Assembly: GCA_963921795.1 (NCBI GenBank) | Contig: OY997658.1 | Location: 50,604,966 to 50,668,965 of the forward strand | Reading direction: 5' to 3' | DNA from: Nannobrachium achirus | Taxonomy: Eukaryota; Chordata; Actinopteri; Myctophiformes; Myctophidae | Length of the DNA stretch: 64,000 nt | Shown here: piece by piece, positions 1 to 9,900 of the stretch | Layout: every line of letters starts with the position of its first letter | Position numbering within the stretch: position 1 is the stretch's first letter | Translations under genes and position numbers: made by a program | The notes under the pieces: generated by a model | Databases searched by the model: none | What the model saw: the letters and a program-made list of their open reading frames with translations, nothing else | What the model was told of the DNA's origin: nothing

Positions 1-588
1 CACGTGAGATCTGCGCATGGTCGTTGGTGGCTGCCGGAAGATCTTTGCCTCATCAATTAAGTACTTGACATGAGAGATATGCTCACTAACGGCATCCTTG
101 TTGATGGTCAGTACCTGATATGACTTATACCAGTACTCATCATCCTCCCAGGGGAGGAAAAAAGCCGTGTTCTTAACATCCACCTTACCAAGTCCATACT
201 TGTTTTTCCCCACATACAACTTGTGACTTGCAGAACAGGTCTTGACAGAGTGTGGAGGCACCTTACCCTTGTAACCATCCTTCCACTCCAGGAACTCAAA
301 GTTATCCTTGTTGACCAGGATCTTGAAGGAGCGGGTGACCACCGCTCGGTCACCATAAGGGTAGTGGCAGTAAGGATCCAGTGCTGGACTGTAGAACCCA
401 GAATTACATTCTCTGAATGTGGGTTTACAGACGTAGTCTCTGCGGTTAGTGTAGTCGTTGTGAATGGAAACAGCATCCTTGGGGAGGGAACCGGTCCATT
501 TCACCCACTCCAGTTTGACATCGTCCGCAAATATTTTCTGCTCGGCCAGCCCCAACAGGGCTAAGAACACCAATGCTGACAGCTTCAT
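1..588 (-). CDS. Natterin-like protein, N-terminal part (runs off left edge)
   Basis: An uninterrupted frame of 196 codons starts at the ATG at 588-586 and is still open at base 1. The protein opens with a hydrophobic signal-like segment (MKLSALVFLALLGLAEQ). The body shows family hallmarks: LEWVKWTGSLPKDAVSI, a Cys-rich DYVCKPTFRECNSGFY stretch, CHYPYGD, FKILVNKDNFEFLEWKDG, VGKNKYGLGKV, FFLPWEDDEYWYKSYQVLTIN, then HISHVKYLIDEAKIF. These match the DM9/DUF3421-type N-terminal region of fish natterins and natterin-like proteins, which in the family is followed by an aerolysin-like pore-forming region; that part would lie outside the window. Natterins are secreted proteins known from toadfish venom, and relatives are linked to fish defence. 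No stop or frame change is seen. The ATG directly follows a splice-acceptor-like sequence (589-605), so the 5' UTR is probably spliced. Function here is inferred from family only. Confidence 0.85.
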   Translation of the reverse strand, partial: MKLSALVFLALLGLAEQKIFADDVKLEWVKWTGSLPKDAVSIHNDYTNRRDYVCKPTFRECNSGFYSPALDPYCHYPYGDRAVVTRSFKILVNKDNFEFLEWKDGYKGKVPPHSVKTCSASHKLYVGKNKYGLGKVDVKNTAFFLPWEDDEYWYKSYQVLTINKDAVSEHISHVKYLIDEAKIFRQPPTTMRRSHV

Positions 589-725
589 CTAGAGACAGTC
601 AAAGTGAGGAAATCAGTCTTGATTATATATTTTTTTTCCATAGTCCTAGATTAAGGAAGTTAATCAGTTTTCAAATAATGCCAAATGGTAAATGATAAAA
701 ATCTGTCATTGCAGTCTACACAGCT

Positions 726-1001
726 GGGAGAGTGTTTTCTGCAGGTCTTTCAGTCCGAGTGTATCAAAGGGTGCGTTCGGAAATGCGCACCGGGTCGGGT
801 TAGGGTTGGGGTTAGTTTTAGGGATAGTTTTACTGAGGTTAGGGTTAGGGTTGGGTTTAGGCATAGTTTTACTGAGGTTAGGGTTAGGATTAGGGTTGGG
901 TTTAGGCACTCACTACACTGACTGAGCACACACCCGGTGCGCATTTTAGAACGCACCCTTTGATACACTCGGACTGAAAGACCTGCAGAAAACACTCTCC
1001 C
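726..1001. mobile_element. Inverted-repeat element with telomere-like core
   Basis: The left arm (726-795) and right arm (932-1001) are 70-bp inverted repeats differing at about two positions; both begin GGGAGAGTGTTTTCTGCAGG when read inward. Between them are degenerate TTAGGG-type repeats (GGGTTAGGGTTGGGGTTAG, ACTGAGGTTAGGGTTAG). Each arm also has a smaller GGTGCG...CGCACC palindrome. There is no coding capacity, so this is a MITE or foldback element. No clear target duplication was seen, so the superfamily is left open. Confidence 0.75.
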
Positions 1002-1165
1002 CTACGCATTACTTTAAGCTATAATGAATTTACCACTAGGATGCCATGATATGATGCCATAGATATGTGTTTTTATGAATGATATGACATATTTAATATT
1101 GAAATATTATAAACATAATATTTGATCATAAACCAATAAGATAATTCAATGCCCCAGCATGTGCA

Positions 1166-1794
1166 TAAGCCTCTCCAACTGATCCAAAATGCCGCAGCAT
1201 GACTGGTCTTCAACCAGCCAAAATTATCACGTCTCCCCGCTTCTCCGCTCCCTCCACTGGCTCCCGGTTGCGGCCCACATTGAATACAAAACACTGATGC
1301 TGACTTTCATAGCAGCCAAAGGTATGGCTCTTCCATACCTCCAAAACCTGATCAACCCCTACAACCCCACCATTCACTCAGATTAGCCAACAAAGGGATG
1401 CTGACAGAACCCTCACTAAAAAAAATCCACTTGTCCTAGACAATTTGCCCTCCTGGCCCCCAAACTGTGGAATAAACTCCCTGTTGCACTTAGAACTACA
1501 GACTCACTCCCTAGCTTCCGCCGTGGACTGAAGACTCACCTCTTCAGACTCCACCTAAACCCATAGCACTACTGTAACACTCCCCTTCCCTCGATGACCA
1601 CACATGAAGCTAGATACCGTAGCATTTTTAGGTTTTTGATTTTTTTTTGTACTGATTAGGTGCGTGGTCTACCTATGTTATGGTTTTTCTTGATTGATAT
1701 TCCTATGCATTTGTTATATTGTTGTTGTTACTGACACATTATCTTTCTTATTATATTGATGTATTACCTGCTTATTGTAAGTCGCTTAGGATTA
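1166..1794 (+). mobile_element. LINE remnant, L2/CR1-like 3' end of the RT ORF
   Basis: Translation of 1166-1560 in shifting frames gives pieces of the conserved C-terminal tail of L2/CR1-type LINE proteins: LIQNAA, LLRSLHWLPVAAHIEYKTLML, GMALPYLQNLI, and a FRRGLKTHLFRLHLNP-like end. The following 3' UTR ends in GTAAGTCGCTTAGGATTA, typical of L2-like tails. Several stops and frame changes show it is old. It lies within the proposed 5' intron of the natterin-like gene and is interrupted by the TA-flanked MITE at 1795. Confidence 0.7.
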
Positions 1795-2026
1795 GGGGAA
1801 ATGCCTGTCGCAAGTTGATGATGTCATAAATGTCATGTGTGAATTTATGGCATGCATGTGCAAAACACAAAAACAAACACAAACACATTTGAAATATTGA
1901 TTTGATGCTCATTAAGCATAGGAAGTATTACGTTTGTTTTTATTTGCACATGCATGCCATAAATTCCATAGGGATAGATCACACATGATATTTATGACAT
2001 CATCAACTTGCGACAGGCATTCCCCC
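1795..2026. mobile_element. TA-flanked MITE (Tc1/mariner-like target)
   Basis: About 40-bp inverted ends (GGGGAAATGCCTGTCGCAAG... and its complement ending ...CAGGCATTCCCCC) enclose a short AT-rich centre; a second inverted pair (GCATGCATGTGCAAA / TTTGCACATGCATGC) lies just inside. The element is flanked by TA at 1793-1794 and 2027-2028, as expected for a Tc1/mariner-type target. It is 232 bp with no ORF and sits at the end of the L2-like remnant. Confidence 0.7.
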
Positions 2027-2028
2027 TA

Positions 2029-2320
2029 TTGAATGAAAGATTAGCTATTTTTAGAAGAAATAAAATATTTAAGGTGTTTTTAATTTTACATTGTAGTTAT
2101 AGAGGACAATTATAATGTATTATGGCATATTTGTCGTATTAGCCAGGGAACCCTTTAAGTCATATTCCTTGGCTCTTGCAAGCAATTCTATCTCTAGCAC
2201 AGCAAGCACAGACCATTCTAATTACAGAGTTATAGAATTCCATTATCATTATGCACTATCTCTCTCGTGGGCCTAATACACACAACCCTGAGAGCTAAGA
2301 ATACATTGTACAGGCAGTGC
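2029..2320. other. No recognisable feature
   Basis: AT-rich sequence between the MITE and the proposed natterin-like first exon, inside the proposed intron. No ORF, repeat or motif was recognised. Confidence 0.5.
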
Positions 2321-2326
2321 ACTCAC

Positions 2327-2352
2327 CGTGAATCAGTTGTCCCCCAGTGAGA
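2327..2352 (-). other. Putative non-coding first exon of the natterin-like gene
   Basis: On the minus strand CACG is followed by GTGAGTG, a strong splice donor with the exon ending at 2327. The only well-placed partner is the acceptor-like TGACTGTCTCTAG (601-589) immediately before the natterin-like ATG, which would give an intron of about 1.74 kb (589-2326). The TATA-like box at 2376-2383 would put the start near 2350. This is inference; no transcript evidence is available. Confidence 0.4.
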
Positions 2353-2375
2353 TATGTCTTGTCACCACCAGCAGG

Positions 2376-2383
2376 TTTATATA
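2376..2383 (-). promoter_or_regulatory. TATA box (TATATAAA) upstream of the donor-like exon
   Basis: The minus strand reads TATATAAA about 25-30 bp upstream of the proposed first exon that ends in a GTGAGT donor. A second TATATAA lies at 621-627 on the same strand, just 5' of the ATG, and is the alternative promoter if there is no 5' intron. Confidence 0.4.
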
Positions 2384-4142
2384 CAGTATGTAACAGGGAG
2401 TCCTGCCTCCATTCAGGGTTCTGTGTCCACGCCCAAATCACAGAGTTGTAAGTAGTCACTCATTACCTTTCCCACGAAAAAAATTAGAAAGAAATTAGTT
2501 TGTGCAAGCAACATAATTTGAATGTACAGGACAAGCTCACATGTTCCTGAGGTTAAACATCCCAGGGTGTCATTGATTATGCAGTCAGATTCCAGTCAAT
2601 GAGTACATTCAAAGTTTGTCACTGTCACATGTCAAACTAAAGAGCACAATTATTAGGTATTGTGATGAAGCTTGCCATAACACTTTTGATTTGGGTCAAA
2701 CAATGTAGGCTACACAATATTGTGTACATCTTAGTGTTAAACTAAATGTGTATCACTATCACTAACCATTTATGACTAACAAAAATGGATCAAAAGAAAC
2801 AAATTATTAATGGAATAAATCATCCATCCATCTTCAACCACTTATTCGGAATCGGGTCGCGGGGGGTAACAGTTTCAGGAGAGATTTCCAGTCCCTTTCC
2901 AGCAACTTAATTTTTTTCTTCTTCTTTAGAAAATACTTACGCTATGAGGATGTAATGATCATTAGACATTAGAATCATTACAGTAATAACCTATATCTCC
3001 CAGACTGCCTCCCCACTCAGAGAGTTTGAATGAATGTAGAATTATGTGCAGGATGTAGAAATTGTGTGTGAGGGGACTTCATTCAACTGAATATTTCATT
3101 TTAAAAGAAAAAAACTTCTCTCTCACACTCATGCCAGAGTGCCACTGATCACCCTCCCCTGTGCCAATGTTGGCAGACTTGGCACCCATGCCTAAGGTTT
3201 CCTACCCCTGATGTAGACAATGAGCAACCCCCCCCCCCCCCCCGCCCCCAAAGTTGTATCAAAATATCACTTTACCACCCCATCATCCATAGGAACAATA
3301 ACTTAGTTCATGAAAATAGGTTAAAGAAAAACCTTCATCCGCCCATGATATATTGTTTAAATATGAAATGAAGTTTGTTCAAGTAACATAATTTGAATAC
3401 ATATTTTCACATGTTCCTGGGATTAAACATCCCAAGGTGTCAGTGATTATGCAGTCAGATTCCGGTCAATGAGTTCATTCTAAAGTTTATCACTGTCACA
3501 TGTCAAACCTTAAATCATATACCAGTAACATCTTTATAGACAGAAATCAAGCCCACCAGGTATTGTGATGTAGCATGACCATAAAACCTTTGATTTCAAG
3601 GTTGGGTCAAAAAGGCAAAGGTACAATACACATCTTAGTGTTAAACTAAATGTGTCACTAACCATTTAGGACTAATTAATTACACGCACACACAGTAGCA
3701 GGCTTGGAACAGCCACTAAACCTTGTCCCGTCACGGTTCGAGTCCAGCCCAGCCTCCTCAGAAGCTCTTCCTCATTCAACGACGCCGACCTGGAGATGTA
3801 AGACAGACAAGACCATTTCCTCCTCCCAGTAAACCTCTGTCCATTATCACTATCAGAACCAGTATTTTGTAGATGTCCCGTGGAAGTATGCCCAAATACT
3901 TTTTGCAAATAAAAAGAAAAACTGAAGAAATTACCCATTGTGACTCTAGCAATGATTAAGGAAAGGACTAAATATAGTCAACATTGTGTTCCATGTCATT
4001 TTTTATACACAGCATAGCTGTCTACACTGTATTATGGCTCTTGTTGATATGCAACTGTTTTCATCTCCTTGGAGCGCCATTGAGATCATGATTATAATTA
4101 CATCTAACGATGCTTCTTCTCCATTCCGTTTGGTGAATGTAG

Positions 4143-4859
4143 CAGCCGATCCCCGTGTTATCCTCCCTTGGGATGGGTCTGTTATCACCCCTGTCATGCC
4201 TTGGCCAAGGCTCAGTAGTCAGACTACCAACTACCAGGAGCTGGTAGTTCCGATATCACCCATAGACTTGTCATTGCAATGCGCATGCGCCAACGCACGT
4301 TCTCTGGAATAACGTACTGGTGGCTCCCTGTGAGAATCGAACCCGGGTCTGAGTTTTACTAGTCCCATGCTCTACCAGCTGAGCTAACGAGACGGTTGGA
4401 AATCGCTCGTTCTTTTGTCTGCTCTTATTTTTGACAACGTGGATACTCCTTTATTTGAGCAGTCCCCTGGTCAAAATTTACTATTCTGTCCATAACGGCA
4501 CATAATTCGGTAACGCCGCTGAGTCGGCTCAGGCGCCGTTCGCACCGCTCGTCGCGGCGACTCGGCTTCGCTATCGCTCGCCTCGGCGGCTCCTCACGGG
4601 GCTCATCGGCGCCTGAGACGGCGCGGCTCCGTCGTCTATAGTGGCGTGAACGGTAGCGTCGGGTGGCTGATGTCACTGGGCGCGGTATCGAATCTCGCTT
4701 CGGGAGCAACTTTTTTTTTTCTTTCTTCTCGGCTGATATTAAGGTTGATATTGGGACTACCCAGCTACTGGTAGCTGGTAGTCTGACTACTGAGCCTTCT
4801 CTAAGGTATGACAATTTTGATAACAGTCCCATAGCAAGGATATGATAACACGTGTATCA
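4143..4859. mobile_element. Foldback/TIR element with tRNA-like interior, in unit 1
   Basis: Absent from the other units. It is flanked by an 11-bp direct repeat GGTGAATGTAG (4132-4142 and 4860-4870). The ends form imperfect inverted arms of about 100 bp: CGTGTTATC...GGCTCAGTAGTCAGACTACC at the left, and its diverged complement ending GATAACACG at the right. The interior holds a degenerate tRNA-like sequence on the minus strand (4395-4318) and a GC-rich segment (4500-4640). No ORF of note. The superfamily is not recognised. Confidence 0.65.
4318..4395 (-). repeat. Degenerate tRNA-like sequence (SINE-head type)
   Basis: The minus strand reads GTTAGCTCAGCTGGTAGAGC (A-box and D-arm) and later GGGTTCGATTCTC (B-box and T-loop). 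The anticodon and T stems do not pair well, so this is not a functional tRNA gene. It is probably a tRNA-derived SINE head or captured tRNA inside the foldback element. Confidence 0.6.
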
Positions 4860-4869
4860 GGTGAATGTA

Positions 4870-5110
4870 GCCTTGGCCAGGAAAATGTGATGTCTTCAGG
4901 GGGTAACCATCGATCATCAGGTGTTTCGACCGGTGAACCCTCCGCTACACCCTCCTGATGGCCAGGTCGGCAGTGGTAATCACTGCCCATCTCCTCCTCC
5001 TGGCCAAGGATAAACTCCCCTCTCCTGCTCTATTTGTTTTTTTCCCAACAAGAGGCTCATCTGGGGAGGTATTGGGTGGGTCCCTCCTGAGGTCTTGAGG
5101 TGACACAGGT
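4870..5110. repeat. Dispersed segment shared by long units and the 58-kb region
   Basis: This stretch (CCTTGGCCAGGAAAAT...GTGACACAGGTGCG) is present in units 1, 3 and 5, absent from units 2 and 4, and also present outside the array at about 58080-58370 with scattered differences. It is therefore a dispersed repeat or a duplicated array fragment. No coding or tRNA features were seen. Confidence 0.6.
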
Positions 5111-5430
5111 GCGAAGAGTTCTCCAGTACTGTGGGGTTATTCCTGCCTGGAGTTCTCCTTCGTCTCACCAACTCACCAACCAAGTTGTGTGCTGCACCTG
5201 TGACCCCTCTTCTCCACACTTGGTCCGGGCTTGATGTATTTAGTCCATGGGCCATACGAGTTGTCGGTATCAAAAAGGTGGCAAAGGTTACCATGCATTT
5301 TATAAAAGCTTTATATCTGTAGATTATATTTTGGTATGATAACCCTTTCTTAGACACAGCTAAATTGGTGTTATCAGCCGCTAGATTTGTTGTCCCATTA
5401 ACTTTACATTACAGGGAAAAAAATGATGCT

Positions 5431-5592
5431 GAATCCATTGCAAGCATCTGTTTTGCACAAAAAACATTCCTTGGGCTAAAAACTGTCCCACAAGACTATG
5501 GTTTATTGATGAAAAGTGATGAGTCATCACTTTTCACACTTTTGTGGGGGGCGTTTTAGCCCCACGGATGTTTTTCGTGCAAAACAGATGCT
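5431..5592. repeat. AP-1-centred palindrome (unit 1 copy)
   Basis: Inverted arms (GCATCTGTTTTGCAC...GGGCTAAAA against TTTTAGCCCCACGG...GTGCAAAACAGATGC) surround a near-perfect 23-bp palindrome at 5512-5534 whose centre is TGATGAGTCATCA, containing the AP-1 core TGAGTCA. The centre recurs at 9227-9249, 13486-13508 and 17534-17556. It could be a fossil hairpin MITE shared by all units. Confidence 0.65.
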
Positions 5593-5669
5593 ATATGGGA
5601 ATAAAATGAATGCCTGTATGCGGAGCTGATGTCTGACATCAGAGTTTTCTGCAACCGGTACTCTGTGTG

Positions 5670-6020
5670 CAGAGATCTTCATATATGGGCAAAAAAGCGA
5701 CAGATATCTCATATATGGGCATAAAATGGACGCAGATAAACAGATATCTCCATATATAGCATATATGGGCATACAATGGACGCAGAATCACAAAGATCTC
5801 CATATACGGGCATAAAAGGGACACAGACAGACAGATACAGAGATCTCCATATATGGGCATAAAATGGACGCAGATAGACAGATATCTCCATATATGGGCA
5901 TATATGGGCATAAAATGGACCCAGAACTATAACTGCAGTGATCTCCATATATGGACATAAAATGGACGCCGACAGACAGACAGACAGATACAGATATCTC
6001 CATATATGGGCATAAATGGA
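5670..6020. repeat. ATATGGGCAT minisatellite (unit 1 copy)
   Basis: Irregular tandem repeats of CTCCATATATGGGCATAAAATGGACGCAGA with interspersed CAGACAGACAGATA. Copies occur in unit 2 (about 9390-9735), unit 3 (about 13650-13995) and unit 4 (about 17698-18043). The many short frames reading MPIYAHIWRY or CPYMEIS are by-products of the repeat. Confidence 0.85.
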
Positions 6021-6451
6021 CACAGGCAGACAGATGGTCAAAACGGGTCCTATGAAAACAGGTATAATGGGGTTTGCATTAAAGGGCGGGGCATTCATTC
6101 CCTATTTACATTGTTCCGAGTTGGCCAGGTCGCCGACTAGACGCTAGCTTCTAGTACCAATAATGAAAGTAGCTATTTTACTTAATAATGAACACAATTT
6201 GTAAAATGATATACTGCTATACTGCTAGCTATAGCAGTGGCTGAGACGACAGGAAGAAAAACAGCGCGAACATGTGCGCGAGTGTGCATGACATCCGATC
6301 CGCGACTGGTTCGGCCCTCATCAAGTCACCTTTCATCCAATGCGGCCCTCACCCCAAAATGAGTTCGACACCCCTGCTGTAGCCCTTCTGGTTTGCGAGA
6401 GAAAAATACTTGAATGTGACTTTTTTGCATTCTCACATTTTAAGTCAATCC

Positions 6452-6504
6452 GTTACCATGGCAACGTAATTTTTGTTTTTTGCCAATTACGTCGCCATGG
6501 TAAC
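6452..6504. promoter_or_regulatory. Paired RFX X-box-like palindromes (unit 1)
   Basis: GTTACCATGGCAAC (6452-6465) fits the RFX X-box palindrome (GTTRCCATGGYAAC type). A second near-match GTCGCCATGGTAAC (6491-6504) lies downstream; the pair forms an inverted arrangement with CCAAT and a TTACGTC half-site between. The first box recurs exactly at 10166-10179, 14424-14437 and 18473-18486; the second is intact at 18512-18525 and altered in units 2 and 3. Binding is not shown. Confidence 0.45.
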
Positions 6505-6570
6505 GCGGATCGGAAAGAAAAGTAATAGCACACCATTCCCGGCCGAGCCGCACGTTTTGATGTATATATT

Positions 6571-6822
6571 GCGGGGGTGGCGTAAATGTTCCTTTCAGGC
6601 GAGCCCACAATTAAACCGTTTAGGCTTAGAATTAGAAGGATTCAAAAGACACTTATAGAATCGGGTCAAAATTCTAATGTTCACGACTTTTCAAAAATAG
6701 CAGATCTACAAGCTCGCAGCGCGGCACTCGGTGCCGCGCTGTGAGCTTGTATATCTGCTATTTTTCAATAGTTAAAGCATAAAATAATAATACACAAAAT
6801 GTGTACCCGTTCTAAATGGGTT
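6571..6822. mobile_element. Insertion with AGCAGATCT hairpin, private to unit 1
   Basis: Other units read directly from GATGTATATATTG to AAACCGTTTTACATAC; unit 1 has about 250 bp extra here. The insert holds a nearly perfect hairpin at 6693-6765 (AAAAATAGCAGATCTACAAG... closing with TATATCTGCTATTTTT). The same sequence, with the TTCACGACTTTTC lead-in, recurs at 62628-62698. No clean target duplication was identified. Confidence 0.6.
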
Positions 6823-6903
6823 AAACCGTTTTACATACAATTTGAGATAAAGTTTTGGAAAATATGTTGCCTTCATTCCCAACATGATATATTGCTTAAA
6901 TAT

Positions 6904-9900
6904 GAAATTAGTTTGTGCAAGCAACATAATTTGAATGTACAGGACAAGCTCACATGTTCCTGAGGTTAAACATCCCAGGGTGTCAGTGATTATGCAGTCA
7001 GATTCCAGTCTATGAGTACATTCAAAGTTTGTCACTGTCACATGTCAAACTTTAAATCGTATGCCAGCCATAAAGAGCACAATTATTAGCTATTGTGATG
7101 AAGCTTGCCATAACACTTTTGATTTGGGTCAAACAATGTAGGCTACACAATATTGTGTACATATTAGTGTTAAACTAAATGTGTATCACTATCACTAACC
7201 ATTTATGACTAACAAAAATGTATCAAAAGAAACAAATTATTAATGGAATAAATCATCCATCCATCTTCAACCACTTATTCGGAATCGGGTCGCGGGGGGT
7301 AGCAGTTTCAGGAGAGATTTCCAGTCCCTTTCCAGCAACTTAATTTTTTTCTTCTTCTTTAGAAAATACTTACGCTATGAGGATGTAATGATCATTAGAC
7401 ATTAGAATCATTACAGTAATAACCTATATCTCCCAGACTGCCTCCCCACTCAGAGAGTTTGAATGAATGTAGAATTATGTGCAGGATGTAGAAATTGTGT
7501 GTGAGGGGACTTCATTCAACTGAATATTTCATTTTAAAAGAAAAAACTTCTCTCTCATACTCATGCCAGAGTGCCACTGATCACCCTCCCCTGTGCCAAT
7601 GTTGGCACCCATGCCTAAGGTTTCCTACCCCTGATGTAGACAATGAGCAACCCCCCCCCCCCCCGCCCCCGCCCCCGCCCCCAAAGTTGTATCAAAATAT
7701 CACTTTACCACCCCATCATCCATAGGAACAATAACTTAGTTCATGAAAATAGGTTAAAGAAAAACCTTCATCCGCCCATGATATATTGTTTAAATATGAA
7801 ATGAAGTTTGTTCAAGTAACATAATTTGAATACACATTTTCACATGTTCCTGGGATTAAACATCCCAAGGTGTCAGTGATTATGCAGTCAGATTCCGGTC
7901 AATGAGTTCATTCTAAAGTTTATCACTGTCACATGTCAAACCTTAAATCATATACCAGTAACATCTTTATAGACAGAAATCAAGCCCACCAGGTATTGTG
8001 ATGTAGCATGACCATAAAACCTTTGATTTCAAGGTTGGGTCAAAAAGGCAAAGGTACAATACACATCTTAGTGTTAAACTAAATGTGTCACTAACCATTT
8101 AGGACTAATTAATTACACACACACACACACAGTAGCAGGCTTGGAACAGCCACTAAACCTTGTCCCGTCACGGTTCGAGTCCAGCCCAGCCTCCTCAGAA
8201 GCTCTTCCTCATTCAACGACGCCGACCTGGAGATGTAAGACAGACAAGACCATTTCCTCCTCCCAGTAAACCTCTGTCCATTATCACTATCAGTACCAGT
8301 ATTTTGTAGATGTCGGGTGGAACCCTCATACAGTATGCCCAAATACTTTTTGCAAATAAAAAGAAAAACTGAAGAAATTACCCATTGTGACTGTAGCAAT
8401 GATTTAGGAAAGGACTAAATATAGTCAACATCGTGTTCCATGTCATTTTTTATACACAGCATAGCTGTCTACACTGTATTATGGCTCTTGTTGATATGCA
8501 ACTGTTTTCATCTCCTTGGAGCGCCATTGAGATCATGATTGCCAGACCCATGAAATGGGTAGGCCTACATAAGCAAATGTCTGTCCGGGTTTTCTATATA
8601 AAGGGTATATATGATGATGACATGATGATGACATGCCTACAAAAGGCATGATGTCATAAATGATGATGACAGACAAGGGGTCTGGCACAACCAGGTTGAC
8701 CTGGTCTTATAATTACATCTAACGATGCTTCTCCTCCATTCACGTTTGGTGAATGTAGCCTTGGCCAGGAAAATTTGATGTCTTCAGGGGGTTATTCCTG
8801 CCTGGAGTTCTCCTTCGTCTCACCAACTCACCAACCAAGTTGTGCGCTGCACCTGTGACCCCTCTTCTCCACACTTGGTCCGGGCTTGATGTATTTAGTC
8901 CATGGGCCATACGAGTTGTCGGTATCAAAAAGGTGGCAAAGGTTACCATGCATTTTATAAAAGCTCTATATCTGTAGATTATATTTTGGTATGATAACCC
9001 TTTCTTAGACACAGCTAAATTGGTGTTATCAGCCGCTAGATTTGTTGTCCCATTAACTTTACATTACAGGGAAAAAAAGCAAGAAATGAATCTGCTTTAA
9101 GTAGCATAATTTATGAGGGTCAAACTAGGGGGTTTTCATGATGCTGAATCCATTGCAAGCATCTGTTTTGCACAAAAAACATTCCTTGGGCTAAAAACTG
9201 TCCCACAAGACTATGGTTTAGTGATGAAAAGTGATGAGTCATCACTTTTCACACTTCTGTGGAGGGCGTTTTAGCCCCACGGATGTTTTTAGTGCAAAAC
9301 AGATGCTATATGGGAATAAAATGAATGCCTGTATGCGGAGCTGATGTCTGACATCAGAGTTTTCCGCAACCGGTACTGTGTGTGCAGAGATCTTCATATA
9401 TGGGCAAAAAAGCGTCAGAGATCTCATATATGGGCATAAAATGGACGCAGATAAACATATATCTCCATATATGGCATATATGGGCATACAATGGACGCAG
9501 AATCACAAAGATCTCCATATACGGGCATAAAAGGGACACAGACAGACAGATACAGAGATCTCCATATATGGGCATAAAATGGACGCAGATAGACAGATAT
9601 CTCCATATATGGGCATATATGGGCATAAAATGGACCCAGAACTATAACTGCAGTGATCTCCATATATGGACATAAAATGGACGCCGACAGACAGACAGAC
9701 AGTTACAGATATCTCCATACATGGGCATAAATGGACACAGGCAGACAGATGGTCAAAACGGGTCCTATGAAAACAGGTATAATGGGGTTTGCATTAAAGG
9801 GCGGGGCATTCATTCCCTATTTACATTGTTCCGAGTTGGCCAGGTCGCCGACTAGACGCTAGCTTCTAGTACCAATAATGAAAGTAGCTATTTTACTTAA

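Larger units (their letters stand above)
2491..6903. repeat. Array unit 1 (long type)
   Basis: Long-type unit: it contains the GGTAACCATCGATCATCAGG...GAGTTCTCCAGTACTG segment (about 4903-5140) and the short CA run form (ACACGCACACACAG). Private insertions: the foldback element at 4143-4859 and a segment at about 6571-6822 with the AGCAGATCT hairpin. It lacks the GCAAGAAATGAATCTGC segment that units 2-5 have before the ATGATGCTGAATCC phrase. Confidence 0.85.

Noticed and set aside
3690-3760. Possible tRNA/SINE head around GGTTCGAGTCC in each array unit
   Set aside because: A B-box-like motif exists but there is no convincing A-box or tRNA fold.
4318-4395. Functional tRNA gene
   Set aside because: A- and B-box-like motifs are present, but anticodon and T stems do not pair and it sits inside a mobile element.
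5639-6098. Long frames reading MPIYAHIWRYLSICVHFMPIYGDL and relatives in each unit
   Set aside because: They are produced by the ATATGGGCAT minisatellite, exist in several frames and on both strands, and shift with repeat number.
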